Assembly: GCA_905250075.1 (NCBI GenBank)
Contig: CAJNOP010000141.1
Span: 18,304 to 82,303, forward strand
Source: Rotaria sp. Silwood1
Taxonomy: Eukaryota > Rotifera > Eurotatoria > Philodinida > Philodinidae
DNA: 64,000 nt
Direction: 5' to 3'
In this document: positions 22,748 to 34,051 of the stretch, piece after piece
Position numbering within the stretch: the first letter of the stretch is position 1
How the letters are laid out: every line of letters starts with the position of its first letter
Notes under the pieces: model-generated
Seen by the model: only the letters and a program-made list of their open reading frames with translations
What the model was told of the DNA's origin: nothing
The model's database searches: none
Position numbers and translations under genes: made by a program

Positions 22748-25618
22748 CTACATAAAAAAAAGCAAATCATTGTTGTAATAAATAAGATCGTATTCAAAGA
22801 AGACTTGATAAATTTTTAAAACTATTCTTCACTTTCTTATTTTTCTAACACTTGTCACAAATCACAACAGAACTACCTCACATCAATACACAAAAATACC
22901 AAAACGATCATTCATAATTCTTTGATGCTCGCATCTCGTTACTTTATTATTTCGCCATCTTGTTATTATTCCAGTGTAACTTGTATAAACTAGTGTGAAC
23001 TGTGAGAGTTAGAGCTATCATCATACTCCATAATAATAGGTATTTAGTGACTTCACATCTGTAATCGTGTTTAACTCACACAAAACACCATAGAATATGA
23101 GAAAGACAATCGAAAGAGAATAATGAAAAAAAGAGAAAATGATAAGATTAACAGGAGTGATATCAAAATCGATACATTAATCAAAGATTTCGTTATAAAA
23201 CCTGTAAACATCTATTCTTATTTCAGTGTAAGCACTTATAACTTATAATAGTAATTTTTTTCTAAAAGTTTGCATAGCAAAGTAAATTAGTAATGATAGA
23301 GATAGTACACATGTTTTGATTGATACCCATATTAGATACACTTGTAAACAGTTATAAGTAAGTTACATCATGAAAGTCAACTAGTCATCAGTTATAATTA
23401 ATACAACGTTCAAATTTATGTTAACATGTTTCTATTCAGAGAGAAAAAAAGAAGATCTGTAAAATTGCTAAATTATTTATACACTTGTTATTTATATTAG
23501 CATGAAAAAATAACCAGAAAAAAGAACAATTAATAACGCATTCTTTTAAAAAATTCAAGCGTTGAAACGGGTCTTTTTTTATCATGAAGAGCATGTTAAT
23601 GTTGAACTCACGAAAAATGTATCAAATAATGCTAGATGAATGCTAATTTTTATTTCAATGCTAATACAAAATTATTAAATTATTTTTTTAACACTAATAT
23701 AAATGTATCAAAGTATTTTCTTCATTGTACTGCAAAAATATAAGCATTTTTCTGGTACTACTGCTAAGCCAGTACCTCTAACTAGAATATGTTTGCAAAA
23801 GCTCTAAATAATGTAGTTTTTTATTTTTGTATATAGATAAAAAATTGTATTTAAGATTTCAACGATGATTAGCAGTGATGCATCGATATGCCACAGTTGC
23901 CATTTGATCAACATGAAAAGCGTGACTGGATCAAGTTATAACTTTGAAAAATAATTATTGTTAGAGTTTAAAAGTTGATCAAGATACATAATAGTGCATT
24001 AAGATCAGTTCATGTAGATAGAATAGATATGTTGCACAGCTAATTAAAATTTAGAAACATGTAAAATTTCCTTACGATGCAAGAAAAATGACAAAAAAAT
24101 CAGATCAAAAAAATTGATTAAAAGGGTACTATTTTAATTTGATTTTTAGCCTTGTACTTTTGAGGATGTGGATGTGGATGCTTTTTTTCTTGGCTCAAAT
24201 TAAAGTCCACAGCCCACCCTTCTTTTTATATGCATGCTCTAATTTGCAGTTTTTTTTAATCTTTTTTGTAAAATAGTAATTCGAAAACTTAATTTAGGTC
24301 AATCACAACTACAGAAATTTTGTAAAATTTTATAGAAAATGCCAGTTGCAAATTAATAAATTGCACTTTTTTTTTTACTTCAAATTTAGAATTTAGTTTT
24401 ACTAATAGTACAAAGAACTGTAGAAGTTAAACATGCAGATAAATTTTGTTTAATATAAGCAGAAAATATATATCTCTTAAAGCAACAAAAAGAACTGTCG
24501 CGAACGTGTTCCTAGGACCGTAGACTACGACCTTTTGAAACAAGAACGTGTTGAGCAAGAACGAAACTGTACTGGTAGAGATACGAGGTATTTGAGATTG
24601 GTGATGAATCAGAGATGGAACAAGTTCAGAGACATGATAGACTGGCTGATCAACTTGTTTTCCTCAAAATAAAAACACGTTCCTTTAATAAGGTGTTATT
24701 AAAATGCTTTTGACCTTCTCCTGAAAGGCGTTTTACTACTGAAGAACCATTCCTATAAAGCACTGAAATAATAAGGATAAAAAAATAAAATTGATAAGAG
24801 CAGAGGAGAAAAACGAAAAATACATTTCAACATGTTTATAAACGGCTAAATCATTTACATCACTTTTTAGTCATTGTAAATATTTTTGTAGAATGAAGAT
24901 GCAATAATAATAAGAATAATAAATTATTCAGACTCAGAATATTTCGATGTACTACATAATTTTAAATAGATCACGACTTATTAAACCTTAAAACACATTT
25001 TCAACAGAGGTCAGGCAAAAGAACTCACCAAAGCGAAGTATTTATTTCAATCTTTCCATAATGAATTTATATTTTTCTTCGCTTGCCGAAGTGAAAAATG
25101 TTATTTTGAATATTTTGTGCAGCTATCATTTGACTCATCGACAAAAAATTTACTTTGCATTTGATTTGTCGAAAATATCATATAATGGGCATTATGTGGA
25201 TACAATTCTTAATAAGTAAAAAAGTAATATACTAAAGAAAATGCATAGGTAGTTAGCCTTCAATCGTTCGTGTTCGATAAAAATCACGTGTCTTTTGTTT
25301 TCGAAGCGCTACAGGAGTGCAGCTACTTTTTTTTGTTGTATGATTGTTAAGTTTGTTTTTCTCGTTAAACAATATTCAATACTAGTATATAATAGTCTAG
25401 ATTTATTTTTTATCACTTATTAATCATATACTCTTCTACAACTTAGTATATCTATACGATATCCGAAGTCCTTATTCACATACATTTTGTATCGCATACC
25501 AAAATCACTGCGTTGTTGAGGATAGTGTATATTCTATAGAAATGCTTTCAACTTTTGTCCAAGGTAATAAAATATATTTTGTTAAGGCATCATTAAAAGA
25601 TAACATAGTCTCATCACA
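22748..25618. other. Long AT-rich intergenic stretch
   Basis: No supported gene. It should contain any missing 5' exon of the PARP-like gene, but I found none. It holds one paired telomere-like array (24162-24221), listed separately. The last 250 bp precede the GH16 gene. Confidence 0.35.
24162..24221. repeat. Paired telomere-like array
   Basis: G arm 24162-24180 (GAGGATGTGGATGTGGATG) and C arm 24203-24221 (AAGTCCACAGCCCACCCTT), separated by about 22 bp. Confidence 0.5.
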
Positions 25619-26487
25619 ATGTGGACAATATCAGCAATCACGGCAGTATTTTTATTAGCTCTAGGTACGTGTTTCTTGTTTATGACGTAATAGTTTCTCA
25701 CATAAAATCAAACAATTTTCTCTTATATTATAGTTTGGGTTATCAATGCTCAAAAATCAATTCATTGGGCAGGATATAAATGGTTTTTGCGTGATGATCA
25801 AAATAGTGGACCTGGTAACTGAAGACTACATCAATTTAAGAAAAAAAAAAACAATATTTTCTGTTTTTATTTTGTATTAAAGGTCCAAACAATTGGAACT
25901 CAAATAACGTATGGGTGGATAAAAGTAATAAACTTCATATGAAACTTCGTTATTCACCTAAAAGAGGTGGATGGACTTGTGCTGAATTATACAGCGATGT
26001 AAAATTTAGTTTCGGCACTTTTCGATGGTTTGTAGAAGGAGCAATTGATCAATTTGATCCTAATGTAGTATTAGGTCTGTTTACTTATGGAGGTGTTGAT
26101 GGTACAAATGAAATTGATATTGAAGTAGCTGAATGGGGTCGAACTGAACGAGCAGCATCGAATATTTTTTATACAGTCTATCCACATACATTCGGCATTG
26201 CTCAACCAGTATCATCTGGTACACATATATCTCTGCAAGGAACGTACACGACTCATCGGTTTACTTGGACTTCTCATAAGGTTTCTTTCCTAGGACAACA
26301 TGGTTTTATGACTTCACCAAATAAAAACATTTTCTATTCATATCAAACACCAAGAGGATTTGCAACATCAATACCTTATACTGGTGCTCCTCTACATATG
26401 AACCTATGGCTCTTTCAAGGCAAATCACCCATTAATCGTAAAGAGGTGGAAATAATTATTCATAGTTTCAAGCATACTAAAGCATAG
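25619..26487 (+). CDS. Secreted glycoside hydrolase family 16 (beta-glucanase-like)
   Basis: Three exons, 25619-25664, 25734-25814 and 25883-26487, join in frame to 243 codons plus stop, with short introns of 69 and 68 bp. Exon 1 encodes a signal peptide (MWTISAITAVFLLALV). The body matches GH16: an N-terminal strand with WAGYKW, then GPNNWNSNNVWVD, GGWTCAELYS, FGTFRW and the catalytic signature EIDIE (Glu119, Asp121, Glu123), in which the two Glu act as nucleophile and acid/base with the Asp between. GH16 enzymes hydrolyse beta-1,3/1,4-glucans, carrageenans or related polymers; the exact substrate cannot be read here. This compact version, with DPNVVLGLFTY before the catalytic strand, is best known to me from bacteria, so bacterial ancestry followed by intron gain is likely. 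No operon context. Confidence 0.82.
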
Positions 26488-27280
26488 TGGTTTAGTGGTC
26501 ATAACTGTCATTTAAATGGTTGATTTCGACAATAGATATGATCGCTTTTCTCTCAAAATACTAGCATTTCATACTTTTCTTTTTTTATTTTCTATAAATC
26601 TCAAAACATTTATGAATAATAATCTATTGACCATTCTTAAAAAACATTTGAAGTTTCGTTTAAAATCCCGTCATTATATAAACGAGTTCATTGTTATTAT
26701 CTCATCATTGGAGCCTTCTGTTATAGTGGACAGGAAATAATATTAGCTCATCTCATACCTGTTAGCTAAACGAGAGCTTATATTGAAAGTTTTGATGAAT
26801 TTTTCACTGCTGACATGAAATCGATCGGTTGGAAGTAAAATTTAATTTGAAAGGTAATTACATATATTTCAATAAAAAAGTTCAACCCATTTCTAGTGAA
26901 AACAAAGGAAAAAATCTTATCTAAAAAGTTCAAAATAATTTTTTTTTGTTTATTTATTTTTATTGTAATGAATCGAACAACTAAGAAAAAAAATCATGAA
27001 ACATTAACGTTACGTGTTTCGTTGTATAAACTATTATAATAATTCTTGTTGAAAAATGTCATTCTCATAGTTTATATCGTTTGCGTTAGTTAAATTTTAG
27101 GGATCTTTATCAGTTTCGAATGTAGTTTGTTTGACTTTTGAATAGCGAATTTAAATCGAAATTTTACATTAGAATATGGGTTTTTAAGTAAATCTCTTTC
27201 AAATTTTGCTTCTCTATGGAGTCTTCTCAGTTGCGAACATTTTTCATTCATCGTTATATCAATATTTTCAACTCGTGGTA
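26488..27280. other. Intergenic, nothing supported
   Basis: Short frames (26516-26740 and 27090-27335 minus) have no recognisable domain. AT-rich 3' flank of GH16. Confidence 0.3.
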
Positions 27281-27286
27281 TTATAC

Positions 27287-27640
27287 GGATGTGAGTGTGG
27301 GTGTGGGTTTTGATTCGAGCATGGGTCTTTAGCAAATCCTACCATCACACCGGCTCACAGCTACACAGCTACACTCACACCGATACCCTAATGTGCTATA
27401 CTATAGAGTGCACGAAAAACCTTCTATTTCTTTAGACCGGTGAAGTGAGTCAATAACAGTTCTGGCGAGGTAAAATGATGAAGAAAAAACGAGTTAACCG
27501 ATTTCATTTTTTGCTAGCAGCGCTCTTACGTCAATCGACAGAATATCAAGTTAAATAAGGGTGTGAGTATGGGTATGGGTTTGCATGTGCGCGTCGGCAT
27601 CGGGTCTGAGGGTTGGTGTGCGTGTGAGACAAAAAGATAT
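27287..27640. mobile_element. Telomere-like array element with 167-bp core, copy 1
   Basis: Order: G arm 27287-27309, spacer, C-rich array 27338-27390, core 27391-27557, G-rich array 27558-27640. The core contains CGAAAAACCTTCTATTTCTTT and, further on, TGTCAATCGACAGAATATCA-like sequence (here GTCAATCGACAGAATATCAA). It reappears inverted at 31424-31590, about 80-85 percent alike by eye. In both places the core has a C-rich array on its left and a G-rich array on its right, so the arrays act as inverted-repeat ends around a core that can sit either way. The two copies bracket the AUDH-like gene. Confidence 0.6.
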
Positions 27641-28420
27641 AGACCCACCATGGACATGTCCATGTTGCCAATTATGTGACTGAATCTCTTCAATAACATA
27701 CTTAAAGACTTCATCATTCATAGTAACATTAATCTATTCTTCTTCTCTTTGTCACCCTATTTGTTGTTCGTTGCTTCTCTTGCTATGATATCATTATCTT
27801 TTGCATTCATCGTAGCCCACTTCCTCACTTCAATGGTAGCTTTTAGTCCATCAGTGCTGATTTCAGTTTCATTTCTTCATGACAAATTTTACCATAGTCT
27901 TATTCATACGGATCGCTTTGTTTTTTTTTCTTTCTTTCCCGCTAGCGCATCTGCTTCTAATAATGTTCACTGTTCGCTTCAATGGGGAACATGCACTTTT
28001 CAATGGTCATGATACGTCATTAGCTAGTGTATTGTTTCCTGTATGCTCCTATTCATTGTTCTGTCTTATCCATTATTATGCAATCCATTCTATTGTTTAA
28101 TTTTTTTCTCTGTTAGTACTGCTCTTCACTTTCGATCATTCCCTCTCGAAAAAAGAAAACATCATTGATATGTCACTGAATGTCAAGGAGAGAGGACGTT
28201 TTCGGAAAAATGTATATGCAGTGCCTGTTTTGTTTTCTGACTGTTTACTTTTCCGTTTAGTTTTTTTCGCTTTTATCTGTTTGAAATAAAGAAGTGAAAT
28301 ATGGATCCAAAGAGTAAAGAATAGGATATCAACACCCACATCTAGACTATACGACTTATATTCCACGTTATGTTAATAAAAATAATTTGTTTTATAGTTC
28401 ACGTAAAGTTTTATGTTAAT
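27641..28420. other. 3' flank of the AUDH-like gene, no gene
   Basis: Contains overlapping open frames on both strands (27749-28012, 27879-28100, 28136-28366) that are T-rich and have no recognisable family. Nothing else is supported. Confidence 0.3.
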
Positions 28421-30826
28421 TTATTCCGGCAGTGTTGATAAATTAGGATTAAATTCAAACGCTATCCATACATCATATGATTGCTGTGATGCAGAAGCAC
28501 AGCGGCGCCGCTGTGGCTTCGTCTTAAGCATCGATTTGTTTGTAGCTTGAGCTTTGGAACCATCAATAGCTAGGCTTCTTGCAGACGGTATTTCACTGCA
28601 TAGGGACTCGGATGAATTGTTGCCACCAGACTGCCATTTGTGCCAAGGATATACAACTGTACCATCTTCTCGTAAAACTGGTTCTTTTCTTGCATTGATA
28701 TCCCAGAGAGGGCCATGTTCATGAAACGATGGTACGACTAACTTGACAAATTCATCGTCAGATGTTGTTAATGGATCGTAAGGATCTGCAGAACTTTTGA
28801 GATAATGCATACCACTATTTCCATTTCCATTCACGATACAAGCATGAACTTCGCAAAAGCGGTCCGTATTATGATTGTGCACACCAGCATTAGTACCTTT
28901 TCCAGCAGCCCATAATTGAATATAACAAAGATGTTCATTATTGTCAGCAAACTTTATGTCAAAGCCTCTCATATTATAAAATTCAAGACCTTTGAATTTC
29001 TCCTTTCCCCATTCAAGTTCATCAACTTTGATAAATTTAAAACCAACTTTACGAGCTTCTTCTGGATAACTTTCAGGTAACGAATTCTCGATCATAACCT
29101 TTTTAATATCATTGAATCGAGGAATATCATATGTGTCTTTAGGGAGTTGTAATACAATAAAAATTGCACCTTCACTTCCAGTTTTTATTCTGTTGTCATC
29201 ACTATGTATTTCAAGAGAACAAACATTTTTTGGTTTGCAGAGAAACGTACGCGAATGGTTCATTGGTTGCTGAGATTTATTGGAGGAATCTTTCCATGTT
29301 ATGATTCCCCAAAGAACCTTGATGTAAGTATTTTTTCCAACTTGACGCGAACTATAAGGTGGTAAAACTTCTAACGATAAAGTTATATTTCCGATTGTTA
29401 AAAACGGGAGTACATGATATTGTAATATTTGGTTTGGTCTTGGAACTGAGAATAAAAGTTCATCGTTTTGCTTTGTCACTTGTAACTTATTTTTGACTTC
29501 TAGTGTTTTGCTGCCTAATCGATTGTAAAAAACGTTAATTGAAGGATTGTTTGCCAAGTAATAACCAAGAACATAATAGCCTACTGTTGCAAAATCAATA
29601 AAACTATCGTTATCAAAATCTGCAAGGGCGATTCTGGCAGCAGATACATCACTAATTTGCCACTTGGCAAATAAACCACGAGAGAGATCAATAGGTTTAT
29701 AATAAAAGACACCTTCATACGGAGTTGGTCCACGAAGTGCCACTAAAAATTCATCATCTCCATCTTTGTCAAAGTCAGCACAAACGACATAATGAGCGGT
29801 ACCTTCGCCATTTTCGTTAGGATGTCCATATACATCAAGGACATGTCTTTGCCATTGTACCTGTGTCAATGAATTGTTAGCAGTTTTGGTGTAGACGGAA
29901 ATCACATTCCCATGAAAAGGTTCAATTGCAGCAATATAAGCAAAAGTGTCGCTTCCGACTTTTCCAATAGCGACACCACCACTGCCGTAGTAGTTTGTCT
30001 GCTGTTTTTCTTCCTGTTCACCATCAGCAATTTTCTCAATAATCCACTCTCTTGAGTTTTCATTATAATAAAGCCAACTAAGTCCTTCTCGTGATGCAAT
30101 AAGAAGTTGATCCAACGAATCAACTTTAAACATTGTAGCGTCATGAATTAAATGGAAAAATTCTTCATCAATAGTTTCACAATCCCATGCTGTAGCATTT
30201 AGCAGATTATCAGGCTGTCCACATAACAACACGGGTACTGGTACATCAAATGGTCCATTTACGATGGGCAGACCTATAATCTCCCAGCGTTTGGTTTGCG
30301 TGAAATGACCAATTTTAAGTCTATGCATTGTCGCTGATCTTCCAACATAATGCCGTTTCCATGGTTCTGTGCTATTTTTCTTTCCTGGATTTTCTAACCA
30401 TACGATGTATCCTCCGTTAGGATTGAAGTCGATTATTGTATTTCCATAGTCAAAACAAGCAACAATATCTTGAAATCCATCGCCTGAAATATCAGCCTGT
30501 GTCATACCATTAGGAGTGATAAGTTTTTGGATTTGAAACGGCTTGGTTTTTTCTGTATTTGTGTAGGGATTTGGGTAAACTTTGAGTTCTCCACGACCCA
30601 GTCCAAATGCCACGAACCCAACAGGAGTCTGATCGTCGAGTTGAAAAGTTTCAATCCAGTATCCATCATCAAGGTTTTCCTCGATCATTTGCTTCTCAAA
30701 CAAAGGACTGTAGCTGCCATTATCGTATTCATAGGATGAAACGCGCGATAGGCGCAAGAACATAATAAAACACAAGATATAATGTATTATATCCATCGTA
30801 GTTAACCGTATTAGATGAATTCTCAA
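28421..30826 (-). CDS. Aldos-2-ulose dehydratase/isomerase-like protein (beta-propeller plus cupins)
   Basis: A single exon of 801 codons. Start at 30826, or more likely the second Met at codon 11, which gives a clean signal peptide (MDIIHYILCFIMFLRLS). Residues about 50-430 form a propeller with FG-GAP-like Ca loops (ADISGDGFQDIVA, ADFDKDGDDEFLVA, ADFDNDSFIDFATV). The C-terminal part carries a cupin-type metal site: GVHNHNTDRFCEVH (His650, His652, Glu659) and SFHEHGPLWD (His702, His704). This architecture and the HNHNTDRFCEVH neighbourhood fit fungal aldos-2-ulose dehydratase, which converts 1,5-anhydrofructose to ascopyrone M and microthecin and dehydrates glucosone; family function is from general knowledge, the match is by eye. 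An animal genome would not normally carry it, so transfer from a fungus is inferred. The C-terminus has a Ser/Lys/Arg-rich insertion (about 735-780) before the last strand. An alternative is another FG-GAP/cupin protein of unknown substrate. Confidence 0.65.
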   Translation of the reverse strand: MRIHLIRLTTMDIIHYILCFIMFLRLSRVSSYEYDNGSYSPLFEKQMIEENLDDGYWIETFQLDDQTPVGFVAFGLGRGELKVYPNPYTNTEKTKPFQIQKLITPNGMTQADISGDGFQDIVACFDYGNTIIDFNPNGGYIVWLENPGKKNSTEPWKRHYVGRSATMHRLKIGHFTQTKRWEIIGLPIVNGPFDVPVPVLLCGQPDNLLNATAWDCETIDEEFFHLIHDATMFKVDSLDQLLIASREGLSWLYYNENSREWIIEKIADGEQEEKQQTNYYGSGGVAIGKVGSDTFAYIAAIEPFHGNVISVYTKTANNSLTQVQWQRHVLDVYGHPNENGEGTAHYVVCADFDKDGDDEFLVALRGPTPYEGVFYYKPIDLSRGLFAKWQISDVSAARIALADFDNDSFIDFATVGYYVLGYYLANNPSINVFYNRLGSKTLEVKNKLQVTKQNDELLFSVPRPNQILQYHVLPFLTIGNITLSLEVLPPYSSRQVGKNTYIKVLWGIITWKDSSNKSQQPMNHSRTFLCKPKNVCSLEIHSDDNRIKTGSEGAIFIVLQLPKDTYDIPRFNDIKKVMIENSLPESYPEEARKVGFKFIKVDELEWGKEKFKGLEFYNMRGFDIKFADNNEHLCYIQLWAAGKGTNAGVHNHNTDRFCEVHACIVNGNGNSGMHYLKSSADPYDPLTTSDDEFVKLVVPSFHEHGPLWDINARKEPVLREDGTVVYPWHKWQSGGNNSSESLCSEIPSARSLAIDGSKAQATNKSMLKTKPQRRRCASASQQSYDVWIAFEFNPNLSTLPE

Positions 30827-31300
30827 TTATGAATGGAAAGTAGTGAAACAACATTTATATATGCAGTCAAATACTACAGTAAATTAGAGATGATGACGCG
30901 CGCAATTTTTTTCTTTTTTCTCCAATTTTCATGTTGCATCGAGAAGGGCCCCATAATCCCTTGTTAAAATACAGTGGATCGGATTACCATAATTATAGAC
31001 AGTATTCAAATCGTGCAGAAGAAAGGAAGTAGTACTAATGGTTCGATGACAATCAACCCACTCATAATAATCATATTCAAAAATGCAAATGCATTCAGCT
31101 AAACAGATTATTAATCTTAATGAGGTTATAACTTTGTTTTTTTTTCATGAATATATTAAGGGTACCTTTTCTTTCACTATAATTTTACAAACAGTTTTTT
31201 TAAAATATTTCTGCTTTCTAATATGCTATCATTAGTACGGTTTCTATGTATGGATTTTGTACATGTTTAAAAGCAATTTTCAGACAATATAAACTGTATA
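30827..31300. other. Upstream region of the AUDH-like gene
   Basis: Probably contains the promoter of the minus-strand AUDH-like gene. A TTTATATATG stretch at about 30853-30862, 27 bp upstream of the start on that strand, reads as a weak TATA-like sequence in reverse complement. No other feature. Confidence 0.25.
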
Positions 31301-31302
31301 TG

Positions 31303-31760
31303 CCTGTAGGTGTGTGGGAGTGGGCATAAAGTAGGAATGTGAAATTTCTCTCCTACGACAGCCACACGCACCTCCATTCTCCAGACCGGCACTTACACCC
31401 ACACCTATACTCACACACGCACGGTCTTGTCTAATTTGATATTCTGTCGATTGACATAAGAGCAGTGCTACCCGAAAAGAAATCGCTTAACTCGTTTTTT
31501 CTTCATCACTTTACTTCACCGTGGCTGTTATTGATTCACTTTACCAGTGTAAAGAAATAGAAGGTTTTTCGTGTATTCTATAGTGTAGCACACGAATAAG
31601 CCTGTCGAGAGTATGGGTATGGATATGAGTGTGATTGCGTATTCCGATGTATGGATATACGTGCGGGTGAGTGTGGTGTTAGGATTCTTCATAAAATGTC
31701 CATGCCCAAACCCAAATTCACACCGCTTCAGACTCACGCACATCCACATCCAACCGTTTT
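31303..31760. mobile_element. Telomere-like array element with 167-bp core, copy 2 (inverted core)
   Basis: Order: G arm 31303-31327, spacer, C-rich array 31362-31423 (for example CTTACACCCACACCTATAC), core 31424-31590, G-rich array 31606-31680, C-rich array 31704-31760. The core is the reverse complement of 27391-27557. Short open frames at 31528-31884 on both strands are by-products of the arrays. Confidence 0.6.
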
Positions 31761-31769
31761 TCAATATCA

Positions 31770-33540
31770 TATGCAGATATTACGGCATAACTATTGTTTC
31801 TCAATGCATTTTCTTTTACAACCATGCATGCACCAACATGTAAAGTTTATTAGCTTTATCAACCTTTTTGAAGAATTCAAATAAAGATATCGATTATCGA
31901 GATATCTCAATTTATATGCTTTTGAATACCTTGTTTTTCAGTCAACACTGAGTAACACACTGAAGAGCATCGAGGAAATATTAAGCTTATTGATGATACA
32001 ATGCTCTTGCTTTTTATGAAGAAAAGCATCTTGACCTTCAGTCTTTTCAATGTCTACGTATGGCACAGTTTTTTTTCAACTACCGTTAAGAATTCGAATA
32101 GTATATTTTGCTGTATTCCTGCACACCAGACTTGTCTTAGTGTTATGACTTAGTGCTGGATTTGAAGGCAGTGGCAGATTTCTGTTTAACCCCTTGATGA
32201 AGATCATAAACTTCTATGTATATAGTCAATTCTAGAAGAGTATCTCATACCTATGCCGTTTTTTCATGCGAATATCAAGTCATAAATGAGAAGAAAACTT
32301 TGCTGCAGATGTATGAAGAGATACCATTCAAACTCAAATATTTGTATGCATAATTCATACTCCACATTCAAGCAATAAAACGCTAGAATATGCAACGCTG
32401 CAAAAAAAGCCAAAAGTATGTTTCGAACAAGATTAGCTTTTGCTGAAAGAAAAGCAACGTTACGTATTATGTGTTTTTTTTACAACATTTGTCACTAAAT
32501 CATCATGATAGGAAGAAAAAGCCAGAAGGTATCATAAAAAAGAAAAGCATCATTTTAGAAGCTATGTTGTGATTAAATCTCTATATTGTCGTGTTCGGGG
32601 AGGAAACCAATATACTTTTTATTCGGTGGATTAGTGACTAGTTGTTCGTCAAAGTATTTCAATCACTGGATTAGCAAAATAAATTTAACGTTATATTTAT
32701 CATAGCATTTGGGTGAGTACCTTCAATTTCTTCCTTGCATGTATTGAAACTTGAAAAATGCCTCGATATCGATAGGCCAGGTATCAATGATCATCAGTAG
32801 TAAAGCATGAATGTATCGATTGACATACTATTGGGACAAGTTAGTTTCTGCACAAGTAGATGGACTTTAGAGTAGCTCTGATATTCAAAATGTCATTACG
32901 CGTCAGTATAGAAGCTGATCGGGAATTCAACATATAATATATTTCATTGTATGCCGTGCGAACAGACTAAAAAAATTGAATAACTTTTTACATAAATCGC
33001 CGACTTAGCTGTGAGTATTTTTCTTTGTCTTAGTTCGGCTCTAGTGAGAAATTTCCTTCCACCTTATCTTAAAATCTTTCTTGATTTTTTTTCGAAAACG
33101 TATCATATGACTAGGTGCTTTGTAAACCGTGTTCATTTGAAAACACGCAAATAAACTCATAGTGGTCGTTTTGAAGTACACTATATCAAAAGAAGTGAAA
33201 TGTAAAAGAAAATTGAGCTCGATCGCCGCCGACAATAGCATCTATCATGGCTGTTCCGATTCGAATCTATCTGCAGTCAGAATCAACACTGAACTGAGCA
33301 AAATTGTCGATTCCAAGCAACTGAATTAGTGAATAACATTGCTCAGAAATATTGACGGTCACCACAGAAACCTTCACGCCAATCAAAATCTAAAATTTCT
33401 GGCCATACATTTTGAGAAAGTGTCATGCGCATAGTAGCTTTGGTGCTACGAATTCATGAATAAATCCTAATATAACGATGAAGATTAGGCTTGTCTACTA
33501 TTTTGTCCTTACCATACACTTTACTCTTGCTCTAAGTTTT
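31770..33540. other. Intergenic, nothing supported
   Basis: AT-rich sequence without recognisable genes, RNAs or transposon ends. The 66-codon minus frame at 33041-33241 is not convincing. Confidence 0.3.
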
Positions 33541-33544
33541 GTCC

Positions 33545-33805
33545 TTATCTTGTACTATGGTATTTCATACCGTTATATTGTTTTTCTTGCTTAGTTTTGA
33601 TGCTTGCGTAAATAAAGCGTAGAACATTTGTATGTAGGTGCGATTTATGATATGAAGAAGGCAAATAAAGTGTAACTCCATCTTCACTAATCTTTCTTCT
33701 ATCTAAAATCGGTAAATCTAGGAGTCTCTTTTTAACCAAAACCATATCAAAATCGAATTTGCTACAATATTCTTTACTCAGAGCTTCAAATGCGATGGAG
33801 AACAA
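33545..33805 (-). CDS. Hypothetical protein or exon, 86 codons
   Basis: Composition is gene-like and not low-complexity (SKEYCSKFDFDMVLVKKRLL, then DLPILDRRKISEDGVTLYLP). I recognise no domain. It could be an exon or relic of a larger gene on the minus strand. No splice partner was found within 1 kb. Confidence 0.25.
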   Translation of the reverse strand: MFSIAFEALSKEYCSKFDFDMVLVKKRLLDLPILDRRKISEDGVTLYLPSSYHKSHLHTNVLRFIYASIKTKQEKQYNGMKYHSTR

Positions 33806-34051
33806 TTTTTAATTAAGAAATAGTACGGTTTCTCGTGTCAATTGGTATGAAATCAACTAGATGCTTTCCAGTGAATGATCGACTAAATAAAACAGCTAGC
33901 TAGCTTGATTTTTGTAAAGCAAATCTTGTTACTCGAAATCATCTACCAGTTGAGAGAAAATAAAGAAATAAAAGAATTCTATCCCTCTTGCGAATGTTAC
34001 TCAGGTACGCTTTAAAAATGAGTCAAATTTTTTTTCTTAATCAGAATCCAC

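Noticed and set aside
31528-31884. Short frames with His/Pro-rich or Gly-rich text
   Set aside because: By-products of the telomere-like arrays around the second core copy.
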